Source of the DNA: Prostheceraeus crozeri | Lineage: Eukaryota; Platyhelminthes; Polycladida; Euryleptidae | Assembly: GCA_907163375.1 (NCBI GenBank) | Contig: CAJQUW010000590.1 | Span: 186,001-250,000, forward strand | Reading direction: 5' to 3' | DNA length: 64,000 nt | In this document: one piece after another, positions 11,201 through 22,917 of the stretch | Layout: each line of letters begins with the position of its first letter | How positions within the stretch are numbered: position 1 is the stretch's first letter | Notes under the pieces: generated by a model | Told to the model about the DNA's origin: nothing | Databases searched by the model: none | Seen by the model: the letters and a program-made list of their open reading frames with translations, nothing else | Translations under genes and position numbers: made by a program

Positions 11201-13302
11201 CTTCGCACCATAAATAGCATAATTAGCAATCCCTAAAGGCATTTACAACCAAAATTCGGTTGCCTTGAAGTATACATGTACTGTATACAGCACAAGATAA
11301 GAGAGTTAGAGAAAATGAAGACCACCATTAGAAAGTTGACATACTAAATATGTAACATGCAAATTTCATGTTTTTAAACGCAGTGATACTTTATTAATGG
11401 GGGGGGGGTCGGTAAAAGCAAGATAGTAGCAGACCATGCGCAATTTAGATGCGTTTTCATAAATCTCTATTTTAGTTGTCTTTATAGTTTCAGTGTCCCA
11501 TGTGGGCATGCATGCTTCCTACATTGTCCTGTGATGTTTTCATGCGATAACTGATCAATCTGCTTATTTACGTCATCTGCCGTTAATTTCTAACAGATAC
11601 TCAAGACATTCGTTCTTTGAAAAAAAACTGGAACTCAAATTTTCAATTTTGAGCCCCCACCCTCAGTTTTCATTGCTCAAAGTCGCTCGGGAGAACACAT
11701 GGTCAAAGAAGAAGTTCGCATAAGTCATGGGAAAGAGGGTCGGGAAATATAGTTATCATGCATCGGATATTATTCAGTAGTGGTGAATTTTTGTTGCTTT
11801 AATTTGGTCAGCTTCCACCATGACTAATTTGACATTGCATCATTGAAATGTTAAACAAACCTTCATGCACTTCAGGTCTAACCATCTCATTCTTGATTTT
11901 AGTTACTTCCCACGTAAAGGATTTTTAAACAAATAATTTTGCTTTCGCTGCCGTCAAAATACTGCAATATTGAATCGGAATCCTGAAAATCATAAATTTA
12001 TTTCTCAATTTTAATTAATTGGCGTACCTTAGTATAACAGAAATGCAATTCACAAACAAACAAAACAATGGTACCATTACTCTTTACAAAAATACGGCGC
12101 GAGGCAAAAAATCAAATGGAATGCACGATATTCATATGCAAGTAAAAAAGAAGAATTACTGATCAGATTGAAATATGTAAGTGCTGTTGTGGTTGCAACA
12201 ATCAAATAATGAGAGCATTGATGACTTCTCTGATGACTTAAATAAAAAATAGTGAGCTATGCGCAATTATTCTCGTATTCTCTTTTTCTCTTCGACACCT
12301 GCATTTACTATAATTTGTGATTGCTCAATCTATTTTCATAATGAATTTTGCGATGAAAAACACAACACAATCTCTACATTATACATAGGATGAAAAAACA
12401 AATCAATTATAAGGACGAATTACAAGAAGCATTATTAAAACTTCCTCATCATTGCTGTCCCGGGTAATCTGGGGCAACATTCACATCCAACAACAGGAGT
12501 CGGGAAACATGATGAGCTGGAGCCCCAAGTAGCCGACATAACAGCTCCAGAAAGCTAGACATCCTCCTGACCCCAGAACATAACACAACGATGTTCAAGT
12601 TAAAAAATCGATAGGATATTCTAACATTGGCGTCCCGATGGAGTTGAAACGCTATTTTCCGGAAATATTGATGTCGAAGCGTCTGCTAAGAATCCCTTCA
12701 CACAATAAAGAAAAGAAGTTGAGAAAAATTCAGCCGTTGTTTATAGTTTTGCGTCAATTTAGTCCATTACGCACAGATTGATCCTAGGTATAGTTTTTTG
12801 ATAACCTTCGATATCCAACTTACGATGCTTTCGTTCATAGCTAATGGAATGTCCTTTGTCCAATACTTATTATTCAATCAACTCATTGTTGAATAAAGAT
12901 CTTTTTAATAACACTAACGTGATACTACTCTGATAGCTTTTGGAGTCTAAATTGGCGATTTTGCTTATCGGTCTACTATCATGCTAATAGAATCCCTCCA
13001 GCAGTTGAATAACAGCAGACTCTCACTTTTCAAAGAGATGATACTACTCTGCAAGACATTTTGCCCACGTTATAGGGCGCCTCAGACATTTCATCTTATG
13101 AAAAATAACCAATAGCCTCGCTGAACAAATTGCTTGATTTTCTAGAGCGTGGAGCCACATCAACAACAGTTTCTTTCAACAGAAATATAGGCTTATTGTT
13201 GACCTAAAGCCACCTAGAACGGAAAAAATGAGTCGGATATCATCAGAGAAATCAAGTAATGACAGAAACAAAAGCAAAATCCAACCACGAGAAATTAACT
13301 AA
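8275..13302. other. 3' flank of unc-18, no gene recognised
   Basis: Five kilobases of AT-rich DNA without a convincing coding frame. The longest frame (8802-9074) has the Lys/Asn/Ile-rich composition expected of random AT-rich sequence. A run of ten G lies at ~11400-11409. A GC-richer patch at about 12450-12600 (CCCGGGTAATCTGGGGC) is not recognised. The 3' untranslated region of unc-18 must occupy the right edge. Confidence 0.5.
9484..9502 (+). repeat. 19-bp shared word, copy 1
   Basis: ACCGCCATGACGGTCTATT occurs here and again at 13721-13739. It contains an ACCG/CGGT hairpin around CCATGA. Confidence 0.5.
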
Positions 13303-13638
13303 TCACCCACATGTTGAACCGCGATGTTCGCTCCCTAGCTGCTCTAGATCGTCGAGAAATTGTTCGGGAGTTATGATATGTGTTGATCCGATAATAATTT
13401 CCCAACCGCGAGCTCGTCCTACTTCATATGCAGCACACATTTCAGAATACGTTACTCCGCCCAGAATAAAGCAAATAAGACGCGGCGCTACTGAATGAGT
13501 TGGTGATCTTCCACCTTGATGCCATTGACCATAACGAGTAGACGTTGGAGTGGTCCGAAGCCCAACACCAGGACTTCGAACACCTGCTCCACCGAGGAAT
13601 GGATATAAGCGTGTGTCGAGACGATCGTCGATAGCATC
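13303..13638 (-). CDS. unc-18: unc-18 last exon (end of domain 2) with stop
   Basis: The terminal coding exon begins after ttgcag and ends at a TGA stop. It reads DAIDDRLDTRLYPFLGG, a Pro/Thr/Gly-rich loop, STRYGQWHQGG, APRLICFILGGVTYSEM, CAAYEVGRARGWEIIIGSTH and IITPEQFLDDLEQL. This matches the human C-terminus ([65 protein letters not shown]). The tail GSEHRGSTCG is unique to this gene. No polyadenylation site was fixed; the nearest minus-strand AATAAA is about 1.3 kb downstream (near 12.0 kb). Confidence 0.97.
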   Translation of the reverse strand, partial: DAIDDRLDTRLYPFLGGAGVRSPGVGLRTTPTSTRYGQWHQGGRSPTHSVAPRLICFILGGVTYSEMCAAYEVGRARGWEIIIGSTHIITPEQFLDDLEQLGSEHRGSTCG

Positions 13639-13720
13639 CTGCAACGAAAGATTAAATTTCACTGATCAATGCCTCAAATGACTTAGAAATACATGTACTA
13701 TACCATAAAACTTGCAATAT

Positions 13721-13739
13721 ACCGCCATGACGGTCTATT
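13721..13739 (+). repeat. 19-bp shared word, copy 2
   Basis: Identical to 9484-9502. This copy lies in the unc-18 intron just upstream of the last exon. Confidence 0.5.
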
Positions 13740-15514
13740 TTTGAGCTATCTCTCTTGGGTGGCGTTCTTTTTGAGGCTGACTGTCTATCCTTCAATATCT
13801 CCGAGTCCAAGAGTATTAAGGTATATCTCTACTGTAAAACCTGCATTTACGAGTGTGTGCTTTTGTGTGTTTTATCTATAAAACTCTCAAATAACTAAAT
13901 CCTTTACTAAACACCTGAAAGAAATGGCTACATTTCCGCTTACAAGTATGACTTATTATTTTGCGACTGAAATACAGCATAATGCATAAAAATAGCATAA
14001 TGTGCAGATAGAACATACAGTATGTAAAAAAAACGACATCAACCAAATTTTGCTTTGAAGTGTCATCATATTAGTTCATTATTGCTGGTCGCTGACGCTG
14101 GATATAAGACTAATTTTATATGTATTCCAAAAACATAAACGTACAGAATTTAAGTATTTAATTTTCCTACGATTCCAGGCTATCATACCATATTTCATGA
14201 CTAAGTTTAACATCAACTGGAAATTTTATGATCAATTGAACTGTGAAATCTTGCTCTTGTGTAAATTTGGTCATTAATCACTATTGCTTTGTCTATTGAC
14301 TTCACTATTGACTTGAAATAGAGTGCTGATTTAGATATTCCATATACAAATAGCACGGAACATGAAAGACGCGAGAAAGGTAACTGTCTTTCCATAATCT
14401 AGTATCTTGGCTTTACACCTGTAATTTACATCTGCAAGTAATAAATGTACATGTGTTTAACACTGTGCATAAGTCAACACCATAATGCACTCAACTTTGA
14501 CAAAATGGAAATTGTGAATAATTTTTTTAATATGAGAACTGCACCTTATTTATTCTGTTAAGAAAATGAATAAATGATATGCAAACACACTTCTACTTAA
14601 TTCAAAACCAGCTTATAACAAACTTAACAATCGAAGTTGACGGCAGAAATTTTAGTAAGACGCAGTATTCAAAACTACATAAAATACTCCTTCAGATACA
14701 TTTAAGGATGTATATTTTTCATTATATTTTTCAGATTTTCAGATATACTTATTGCATCTTCTATCAACATTCTTCTACGATTTTTCCCGTGCAATGCCAA
14801 GGGTTTTCAAGGATTTACGGACTCGGCCGCCACCCTTTAAGCAGTTAAATCGTGTCTTCCCCATGCATCCCAGTTAGCAAGAGAAGATACTTTCGTCGGA
14901 CATCACGAAAGATGAAATAATGGAAAACCAAGTAATTGATAGCAACATGATGAATCAATATCAATTCAAAGCGCAGTCATCTTCATGGTTGACAACTTAA
15001 CATTTGAAACGAACATATTCGCTCATATCAGAATTAGAATCAATGTTTATGCTCATCAGTTTATGAGCAAGCATGTCATCATTTAATCTGATATTTGTGC
15101 TGCCTGTATTGCTTGATGATCTAATTTACAATTGAAATAAATTGGTTATTTACATCATACAGCTTTCAGTTACTTGAATTTCCACTGTTGTATTTTTCAT
15201 TCCAACTTGAAGTTCTTAGCACTAGTTTCAAAAGTGCATGGACAACGTGGGTGCGGTTAATATACATGTTCAATATTAACGAGACGTCTTGAAGTAAAAA
15301 CTTTTGAGAAATAAAATCCGGTCATATCACATTACACTTGCGCTCTTAACGTGACTTCAAAAAATGAAGGAAGCAGGACTAGGTGTCCGAGAGTTTACAA
15401 TGATCAAGACGGAAATTACTGATGAAGGGATAGGCCACGGCAACTAATGCAATATCTTGGCGATCATTTCAAACGGTTTAAAATGGGCGACTAAGGTAAG
15501 CGCCTGGTCCTTAC

Positions 15515-15571
15515 GTGAGCGCATGACGGCATGGAATGTGCATCGACCACTACTTGGAGCGGCTTGAGGTT
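15515..15571 (-). CDS. weak candidate 57-bp exon in the last unc-18 intron
   Basis: A pyrimidine-rich tttttattattccag acceptor and a cac|gtaagg donor bound 57 bp. In phase 0 this reads NLKPLQVVVDAHSMPSCAH, compatible with both flanking exons. If it were read through the donor, a stop follows seven codons later and would give a truncated C-terminus. No homologue is recognised, and the canonical join (KDILE to DAIDDRLDT) needs no exon here. Confidence 0.22.
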
Positions 15572-17478
15572 CTGGAATAATAAAAACCAAACATGAATAT
15601 TGAAAAAATGCAAAATTCTTCCAATGTGTTGTCGTGATTTGTAAAAATATGTCAAGTCCAGTGAAAATGAGGTGATGGTCGACTGATGCTTCTTGGCATA
15701 GTAACATACAGAGTTTTACATCTGAAATCTGGAACAACGAATATTGAAAGCTCATTATCTCGTATTTCCGATTGAATGTCGGACTTAGGCTCTTATGTAC
15801 TTCAGTCCCTCTTGCATGATCATGATTTCTGAAGCGGTCACTGACATCGAGATCAAAATCTTCAATACTAAGAGAAAGATCTGTCAGTCTGTCTGACTTT
15901 TCCAAGAATGTCCACAATAATTCAATCATTGTAACGATAAGAATAAACAGAGGGCACTAAACCACATTAGCTACCACATTTATTGACTTATCAGCAAGAC
16001 TCGGTTTGCCAATGACAACTCCCAACAGGCTAGGGTCAGCGAAACACAGGGCAGTGGTACTTCCCAAGGCAGACTCCTTTGCAGTAGAGCATCTGTGATG
16101 ATCGATCGATGTAAAAATAACAAAGAAACCTAAAGCGAGTTTTTATCTATTACATGGAAATCGAGTAAAATTAGGAAGCACTAATTATGATTTTACTCAT
16201 ATTATCAAAAACTGAATGAGGATCAATCACTTATCAATCTTTAAATGAGGATCAAGAATTAAGGAAAGGCCGGCGGTTTTTGCAGCATCGGCACCGGCAT
16301 CATATAAAGTTTTGAAAAGAAAAACTTAATAAAACTCGCATGATTTTAATGGTTATTTTTACAACGCTCAGACGATGCGAGTGGTCTCGCGAAAGCTCAG
16401 TGTTCACCATGCTTTTGTTTTCTGGGCCATCATCTGTTGGCTACAGGGACTGAACAATATAAAAGATAACCAGCAGCTTATGATTTTTTTCAAGGGAGAT
16501 TTACCAAACGAGTTGGAACTCATAACAATGAATTACCTCCCGTTCGCTGCAGTCAATTTGAAAAAAAACACAAATGGCTGCCAAGGCTCAGAAGTGTATT
16601 CTACTCTATATTTTAAAACAGTAACATTTAGTAGTCTCAAGGGAAATATATGATAAAATTCCTCAAAATATTCACGATTGAAATGGTAAATTAGGTAACG
16701 GTTCTACTGACATTAATAACTGATGACTTCTATAAATCTATTCTGATAACACAGCAACTGTCTGAAATAAAAAGCAAAGTAATCAAGTCGATATGTCAAT
16801 TTACCGTCACACGCTACACTCAAAGCAGGAATTCATTAAGGAAGCAGAACGCTATCGCCAATTCTATATTTGCTAGCATTAAAATGTATAAATCGATTAT
16901 TGGAGGTAACGACAGCGGATGAAAAAGCAATGTATTTACGTCAGAGTTCAACGTCAGAATGAGGTATCGATGTAGCAAATGAAAAATGTCCCATATGTCA
17001 ATCTAAAATAAGTTTACCGGCGGCGTAATATCTCCTCTCTATTCACAACTAAACAATTTCCGATGTCATTGCCGTAATCCGAAACCTTGATTTTAAGAAA
17101 TCAAAGATTACGATGTAGGTCTGCAACAGCCGATTCGCAATTCATAAAGTGAGTGATTATCCTGTCATTGTGAGTTCGAGGATTACTCATAAAACCTTGC
17201 TGAGAATCAGCTCAATGAATGATGCAAAAGTTGAATAACGAAAATAGTCACAGACAAGAGAATGTTGGATAACTCCATTACTGAAATTTCTTTCAGTGGA
17301 GGAACCACAAGTTATCGTAAAATAGAGATGAAAAACAAAAGTAGTAATTTGAATGCAGAAATCTCGTTTTAAAACTGAAAATATTTCGAAAGCAAAAGAT
17401 AAAATATATCTGCTCCATGATCAAAAGATCGCAGAGTGCTTCCTCAAAGTAGAACAATTAAATACTGAATTTTTTAGC

Positions 17479-17525
17479 AGCCAGACGCTGCGCTTCGTCC
17501 TAAACGAAGGACTTATCAGTTGGCT
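17479..17525 (-). ncRNA. hammerhead ribozyme-like motif, minus strand
   Basis: Read on the minus strand: AGCCA(A), CTGATAA, GTCCT, loop, AGGAC, GAAG, CGCAGCG, TC, TGGCT. This gives stem I (AGCCA/TGGCT, 5 bp), core CUGANGA with A in place of the conserved G8, a 5-bp stem II (GUCCU/AGGAC), GAA, a tiny 3-bp stem III closed by a 3-base loop, and a GUC cleavage triplet. The architecture is a type I hammerhead with minimal helix III, as in animal retrozymes. The G8 substitution would weaken or abolish cleavage. Confidence 0.6.
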
Positions 17526-17538
17526 TATAATATAGAAG

Positions 17539-17585
17539 AGCCGTACTGATGAGTCCTTGTATGAGAAAACTCAGCGTCTGCGGCT
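17539..17585 (+). ncRNA. hammerhead ribozyme-like motif, plus strand
   Basis: Read on the plus strand: AGCCGTA, CTGATGA, GTCC, a diverged stem II segment, GAAAA, CTCAGCG, TC, TGCGGCT. Stem I is a 7-bp helix with one G-U pair, the CUGAUGA core is perfect and GUC cleavage bases are present. The 3' side of stem II has decayed, so helix II does not close well. It is the inverted partner of the motif at 17479-17525, with 13 bp between them. Confidence 0.55.
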
Positions 17586-17766
17586 GCCTAGCAATTTAGG
17601 GTTTAAATCATTCAAGTCTGAGTACAACTTCCACCTCATTTTAGTGAAATTCGAAAATGCTTTGCACATCACTTGCAAATTCACTTGTCGAATAATGATA
17701 GGGCTGCTGAGATGTGCAGACCTTATCGCATTTTTTGTCATGAAAGAAATGAATGGACGGACATAC

Positions 17767-17880
17767 CTCCAGAATATCCTTCAGTAGAGGCGTCCATCTT
17801 GACATCTGATATTTCGGTTCAGGACGATCGCGACGATTAACGACAAGATAAGGCTGATGAGATTTCCGACGTGTGTTGGA
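17767..17880 (-). CDS. unc-18: unc-18 exon I
   Basis: This 114-bp exon is phase 0 at both ends, with a tttgtag acceptor and a gtatgt donor. It encodes SNTRRKSHQPYLVVNRRDRP and then EPKYQMSRWTPLLKDILE, matching human [34 protein letters not shown]. The SRWTP-x-x-KDI block is diagnostic of Munc18-type proteins. Confidence 0.95.
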
Positions 17881-19204
17881 CTACAAATGAAAAGTGCGAA
17901 AAGCCAAGAATACAAATATAAACAGATTTGTCAGCAATCATGCATTGGCAAGCATTAGTAATCGCAGTTATATAATTGCAATGCTGTCACCAGGTCGGAT
18001 AATTCGTCTGTAGTAAAAACCAGATAAATTCCGGGAGATGCAAAGTAAAATAATCAAAACACGCAATGTGATGAGTGTGTGTCACATTGAAGCAGCATCC
18101 GTGAAAATGAAACATGCTGTAGCTTGTGTGACCATAGAAATTAACGATACCATAGAAAGTCCTAGAATGGAAATTGCATGAAAATTATGGCACACTCCGG
18201 GGGAACTTAGAGGCAAAAAGTAAATTTTGCGAGCTGGCTTTCCTTGTTTTCTGATTGGCATTTATACTTATCAAGCCAATTTGTGATCTGGATTGCTGCC
18301 CCTTGTCCAAAGATCATATACACAAAAGCAATGCTGAATTTACAAAATACTGCGGCGACAGGATGACAAAAAAGGAAATCCTTTAAAGCGTTCTGTACGT
18401 TCATCAGTTTGAAATATCGCTCCTATAATCTATCAAGAATATAATCAGACACATGTGCACCTTGTAATGTAGATTTACAGAACATGCATTACTCCAGCTT
18501 AAAATCACAGACCAAGAAATCTTCGATTATTCATTTTACTTTAAAGGGTTCCCCTATTCATTATGTTCGAACAATTTTCAAAATCTTTGCATGCTTTCGA
18601 ATATCAGCTTCGAAAATATCATCACACTATATTACATAAGTCATTCAATGATTAATTGAAAAGTTCCAGCGACATTTTATCTATCTAAGAAATGATTGTA
18701 GGTAAAGAAGCTTTCAGTGTGTTTATTCCAGAGAAGCGCTAGGTTTCTTAACTGATTGACGAAGAAATTATCCAATTATTAGAAATTTTTTCTGTGAATT
18801 TTTCAGATTCTTCCAGTGTTGAAAAATTGTATAATAGCTGCCAATGACTGCTACAAATAAACACAGTATATCAAACCATGGAATAATAGGCTATTTCACA
18901 TGAAACAATACCACCATCTCACTTAAAATTCTCTTCATTAAAATCCTGTAATTTGCTGTCAACAACTTCCACAACCAACTTGGCAAATAGTTTGACCATG
19001 ATACAATGTTTTAGATCGAATCGGATCTACAAACCATAGATTTTTCCATGCGACATCATTGTACATAAGCAAGATATAAAACTTTCATTCTATGTGCGTG
19101 ACAGATCGAAGGAAATTTTGATGTGGCATATAATAGAATTTGAGTAACTGTACAATAAGAATTCGGAAATCGAGAATGACAAGCATTCTATAAATTACCT
19201 GTCT

Positions 19205-19560
19205 ACTTGCTTAAACTTACTTACCCGTTTTTTTGCCTTTTTCCACGCTGAACGGAATCAGACGCTTCTTGCTTTCGTTTGGCGCGTCACCACTCCTGCC
19301 TATCATAGACCATAGCCGGATTCAGGTTCAACCTGTGATAACGGCTTCCTCTTGGTCTTCTTCCTTCCACCTCAAGCTGAAGGATCTCTTCATCTACTGG
19401 TCTTCTGAAAATGTGGCTATGCCAACGCAGCATTCTTCCTCGCAAAACATCGGAAATGCCTTCTAGGTTCATCTTCTTCCTAATGCCTTCAAAAAACTTG
19501 CTTCCAGTATGCGGCCCGCTACTTCCAAATCTTGTCTCACATCATCTGATCGTAGTACTA
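19205..19560 (-). mobile_element. RTE-like LINE, 3' end fragment
   Basis: The minus strand encodes GMLRWHSHIFRRP-like sequence (RGRMLRWHSHIFRRPVDEEI), then LEVEGRRPRG and NPAMVYDRQEW. This is the conserved C-terminal block of RTE/nimb-type LINE polyproteins (consensus RLRWxGHVxR ... VEGRRPRGRPxxxW ... DRxxWR). A TGA follows EW and the frame is short, so it is a dead, 5'-truncated copy. Confidence 0.75.
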
Positions 19561-20345
19561 TTGAGAATTTCCTTTTGTTGATTAAAAAAAGGTTTTGCCA
19601 CCAAGAGCTCAGTAATAACTGATTGAAGGCGAAAGAAGAGAAAGATGGGACACTTCAGGTCATCAACTTAGAAGTGGCAAAGCGGACCTGAAGAGAGACT
19701 GCTGTTGCACATATACCAGCTTCCCATCTGCGACAGTTCATCTGATGGAAACATGAGAATTCTTAAGATATCATCCTTGAACAAGAAAGTTGACTTTTCT
19801 GCAATAGTCAAGTAATTCAAGGAGTTGCTAGGGTAGAAAATTGTTTTGAATTCTGTGTTAAATTATTGGTTAATTTGTCTATTTTGGAAAAAACAATTTT
19901 GATTATCATTTTTTATACTGCACGTCGACTATAGGCTACATATGACAATCTCTTTGTATGAAGATTGTTGTGGCTAAATGACCAAGTTAAATTGGAGAAT
20001 AGATAATCGACGAATATAATGATTGACTGATTTTTCCTGAATAACCATTTAAAATAAATCGATCAAAATTTCAAAATTTTCTAAAAGCCACTTCGATCTG
20101 TTACGCATTAGCCATATGTTCCGTCCATAAAATCAGACAAACATCTATGCACCAACAAAGTTGGTAAAAACATATACATGTATGTGGAGTAAGTAAAATA
20201 AAAAATACATATACAAAATCACTAAGTTTTCGATGACAACATCTGTCATAGGATTCATATTTGAAAAAATGCTTGCACCAGACATTCATTGAAATAAATG
20301 TAAGAATTTGGTTTAGTAAGCGCAAGCGATTGATTTAATACTAAC

Positions 20346-20495
20346 TGGTGAGTCGTATTTGTACAATTCAACGGCATCCGCCCTAGTAGGATGAATTTTC
20401 CTCTTCGAGGCTCTTAAAGAGGCCCGGAATGAGCGAGTACGGAGAAGGAATGTCGATTCTTTTGGTGGACTCACTCCACTAACTGGAACTTCACT
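20346..20495 (-). CDS. candidate cassette exon of unc-18 (50 codons)
   Basis: Between exons H and I there is an open 150-bp segment with a tttatcgttttag acceptor and a gttagt donor. It is phase 0 at both ends, exactly as its neighbours require. It reads SEVPVSGVSPPKESTFLLRT and then RSFRASLRASKRKIHPTRAD and AVELYKYDSP. It is less AT-rich than the surrounding intron and has several RxxS motifs of the kind basophilic kinases prefer. Insertion here would enlarge the domain 3b loop before the conserved SRWTP block. Human and fly proteins have nothing similar at this point, so it is either a lineage-specific or alternative exon, or a chance open stretch. Confidence 0.5.
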
Positions 20496-21582
20496 CTAAA
20501 ACGATAAAATGGTCACAACACAAAACTGGAGAACAACATTTAGACACACAAATATAATAACTGAAGCTTATAACAAGGACAAAAAGCAGAAAAGAATATC
20601 ATCTACTAATGATGAATAGTAGAAGACCTAATCGCATTTACGAAGATGTACATTTTTAAGATGTTGTCATTATCTGCTGTTTCAGAATCCAATTTACTTA
20701 TTTTCATATTTAACTTTGATATGATAATTTTATCTATTAGTTATTATTCAACTTCTAGGGTGTAATCAGTTATAGACAGGTTTAAACCGGCAATGCTGGA
20801 ACTATAACACTTATACATAATATGACCGGTGGGTTCGCGAAGACAGAGATTTTAGCTTTATGCGCCTGTCAGAACTATATAATCACATGTGTAAACAAGA
20901 CATTTTTTAAACAAATTTTAAAATGAAAATTGAAAAAAGGTGCTATAAAATGAATCTGAGTTTTGTAGTTTCTATGGCAGAAATGTGTATCGATCAATCA
21001 TTGTTTTCTGTCTACTTTCTCAACAAATGATCCTGTGGAGGCTGATAAGCTACATGTAGCTACGTCTATAAGAAGTTGAACATTCTATACAAATAAAACG
21101 GATCTTTTAAGACAGCAAATATCTTAGCTGAAAAATGCATGTAGTGCATTATAGATGAAATATGATCAGGGCAATCATGTACTCGAATGTGATAACGCAC
21201 GAGCGGAAAATCTTCCGTTAAGAATATGCCGTTCCATCTTCTCACAAAGTTTTCATTTTTGACTTCAGTGTAACAATAATCTAGAAACGAAACCGAATTT
21301 TTCAGAAGAATGGATGTATATGTTGTGAAACAACATGTAGCTATGTAACATGCTGCAATACTCGCTAACTCACGTTATCAGAGCATGCAGCACAACATAT
21401 AAACGAAAGAAAATTGCACTAAAATTGGGACTGAGCTGGGCACCTTCCAAGCTCAGCCGCCACAATACAGTGAGAAGAAAATCATAAATCTTCGGTTGAA
21501 TTTTTTTTAAAAGTGGTGAAAGCACTTTAAAAAATGACAACGTGATAACAATGTGAAGCATCTGACTTCATCATGTTAATAC

Positions 21583-21692
21583 CTCATTGAATGCTGGAAC
21601 TCCAAGAAGCTGAGAATTGGTAACAATTGCTTTTTGGGCGTCAGGAATTTGACCGTGCTGAACTAGTTTCGATAAATGCTCCTCACTTATAC
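21583..21692 (-). CDS. unc-18: unc-18 exon H (domain 3b)
   Basis: This 110-bp exon runs from a gttacag acceptor to a gtatta donor. It reads GISEEHLSKLVQHGQIPD and then AQKAIVTNSQLLGVPAFNE, matching human [38 protein letters not shown]. It ends in phase 0, so an in-frame cassette could follow it (see the candidate at 20346-20495). Confidence 0.95.
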
Positions 21693-22089
21693 CTGTAACA
21701 TAAAACACAATATTACACATAAAACACTAGCGAACAGAAAAAGACATCGACAAACTGTTTATGAATAACATGTGCCTATCTACACATATTTTCTGAATAG
21801 CAGGGTCATGTTGTCCATATAAAATACAAAAAAAATTCAAAAATGAAACGCAACACTATGATAGTGTCAAATGGGTGAATATTTAAGAGTTATCTCTTAG
21901 CTCGTGCACCAGGCTTGATAAAAACTACACGAATAATATAAGAGCACAATGCAAGCATTGTCAAATAGCATTGAAAAGCTAGCTGGTGGGAGTAAGAGTT
22001 ACTTTATTACATGCTTGCATTGCATGGAGCTCCTTTATCGCATTAAAGAAAAATAGACCGCGATGAGAAACTAATGGATAGAGACAGAT

Positions 22090-22650
22090 GAAAAGTCTTT
22101 GCAGGACCACGGAAGGTCCCCTTCCAAGAGTCTTCTTCAGTGGAAAAGGACGAAAAATTATTCCGACCATCAGCATTACGCAGCTGCAAAGAGGAAGCCC
22201 CGTAGGCTGTCTGGGAAGCTAAAGAATATGAGCCTGTGGATGAACTATGCAGTGAAAAACGTGGTCTCAAACTTGTTGAAATATATCAATGTGATGCAGC
22301 TTGGCGTCATGCCATGCAGATGGCATGATCGACGCAATTTTCATTATAAGACGGCTTCAGGAGAAATATCTGGAAAGGAGCCGGGAGCTGCATTTCGTTT
22401 TCGTGGACCTCGCAAAAGCATTCGGCAGAGTCTCTAGGGAGCTGATAACTTGAGAACTGTGCAAGGCTACTGAAGATGAGTGGTTGGTGAACACAGTGAC
22501 AAGTCTTTATCACAACACATGAACGTCGGGACAGATGCTCTCAACGTACAGCGAACACTTCTATATGTGCTCTTCTAGACTTGTTGAAAAATCCATTCGG
22601 AAAGCCTGTCCTCCCGCACGGAGAATAGATAATGGAAGGAAAACGAAAAA
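22090..22650 (+). mobile_element. RTE-like LINE, RT finger/palm fragment
   Basis: One frame reads GMIDAIFIIRRLQEKYLE, RSRELHFVFVDLAKAFGRVS, and then after a stop ELCKATEDEWLVNTVTSLYH. This is the RT region around the first catalytic Asp (consensus FVDLxKAFDRVxR). The catalytic Asp of VDL is kept, while the following Asp of KAFD is Gly. Stops interrupt the frame at least twice, so the copy is dead. Confidence 0.75.
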
Positions 22651-22917
22651 GCAATATAAATAAGCAAGCTAGCTCTAGCTTTTAAAGACGAAATATTCTC
22701 CATTAAAATGGCAAAATTCATAGATTTTTATTTGACAACTATCGCCTGATATCAGAAGTATCCATGTGTAGAATTGAAAACTCTTGCAAAAGAAATCTCT
22801 TCTTCACAGGCCTACTTTTGAACAGAGAGCACAATGCATTCATCAAGGGCTAAAGGAAAATTCTATTTCTCAAACCATTTTCACAGATGATGCTAGACAT
22901 TATGAGATAGTAGTTGG

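Larger units (their letters stand above)
17476..17592. repeat. inverted repeat carrying both hammerhead-like motifs
   Basis: The two halves are imperfect reverse complements (AGCAGCC..GACGCTG against CAGCGTC..GGCTGCCTAGC). The centre is at about 17532. Transcripts of either strand could form a hairpin or display one ribozyme fold. Confidence 0.7.
13639..17766 (-). other. unc-18 intron between exon I and last exon
   Basis: The 4.1-kb intron holds the 57-bp exon candidate (15515-15571), the 19-bp repeat and the opposed hammerhead-like pair at 17479-17585. Frames such as 16375-16653 show no recognisable domain. Confidence 0.6.
17881..21582 (-). other. unc-18 intron H/I
   Basis: The 3.7-kb intron contains an RTE-like LINE 3' fragment (19205-19560) and the candidate cassette exon (20346-20495). 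Nothing else was recognised. Confidence 0.6.

Noticed and set aside
11990-12005. Polyadenylation signal of unc-18
   Set aside because: A minus-strand AATAAA occurs here, but such words are frequent in AT-rich DNA and it is 1.3 kb from the stop.
15444-15929. 161-codon minus-strand frame
   Set aside because: No recognisable domain, and its frame conflicts with the phase needed for unc-18; only the embedded 57-bp splice-bounded segment is kept as a weak candidate.
16375-16653. 92-codon plus-strand frame with a hydrophobic start
   Set aside because: Could pass for a signal peptide, but no family is recognisable and it lies within an intron on the opposite strand with no other support.
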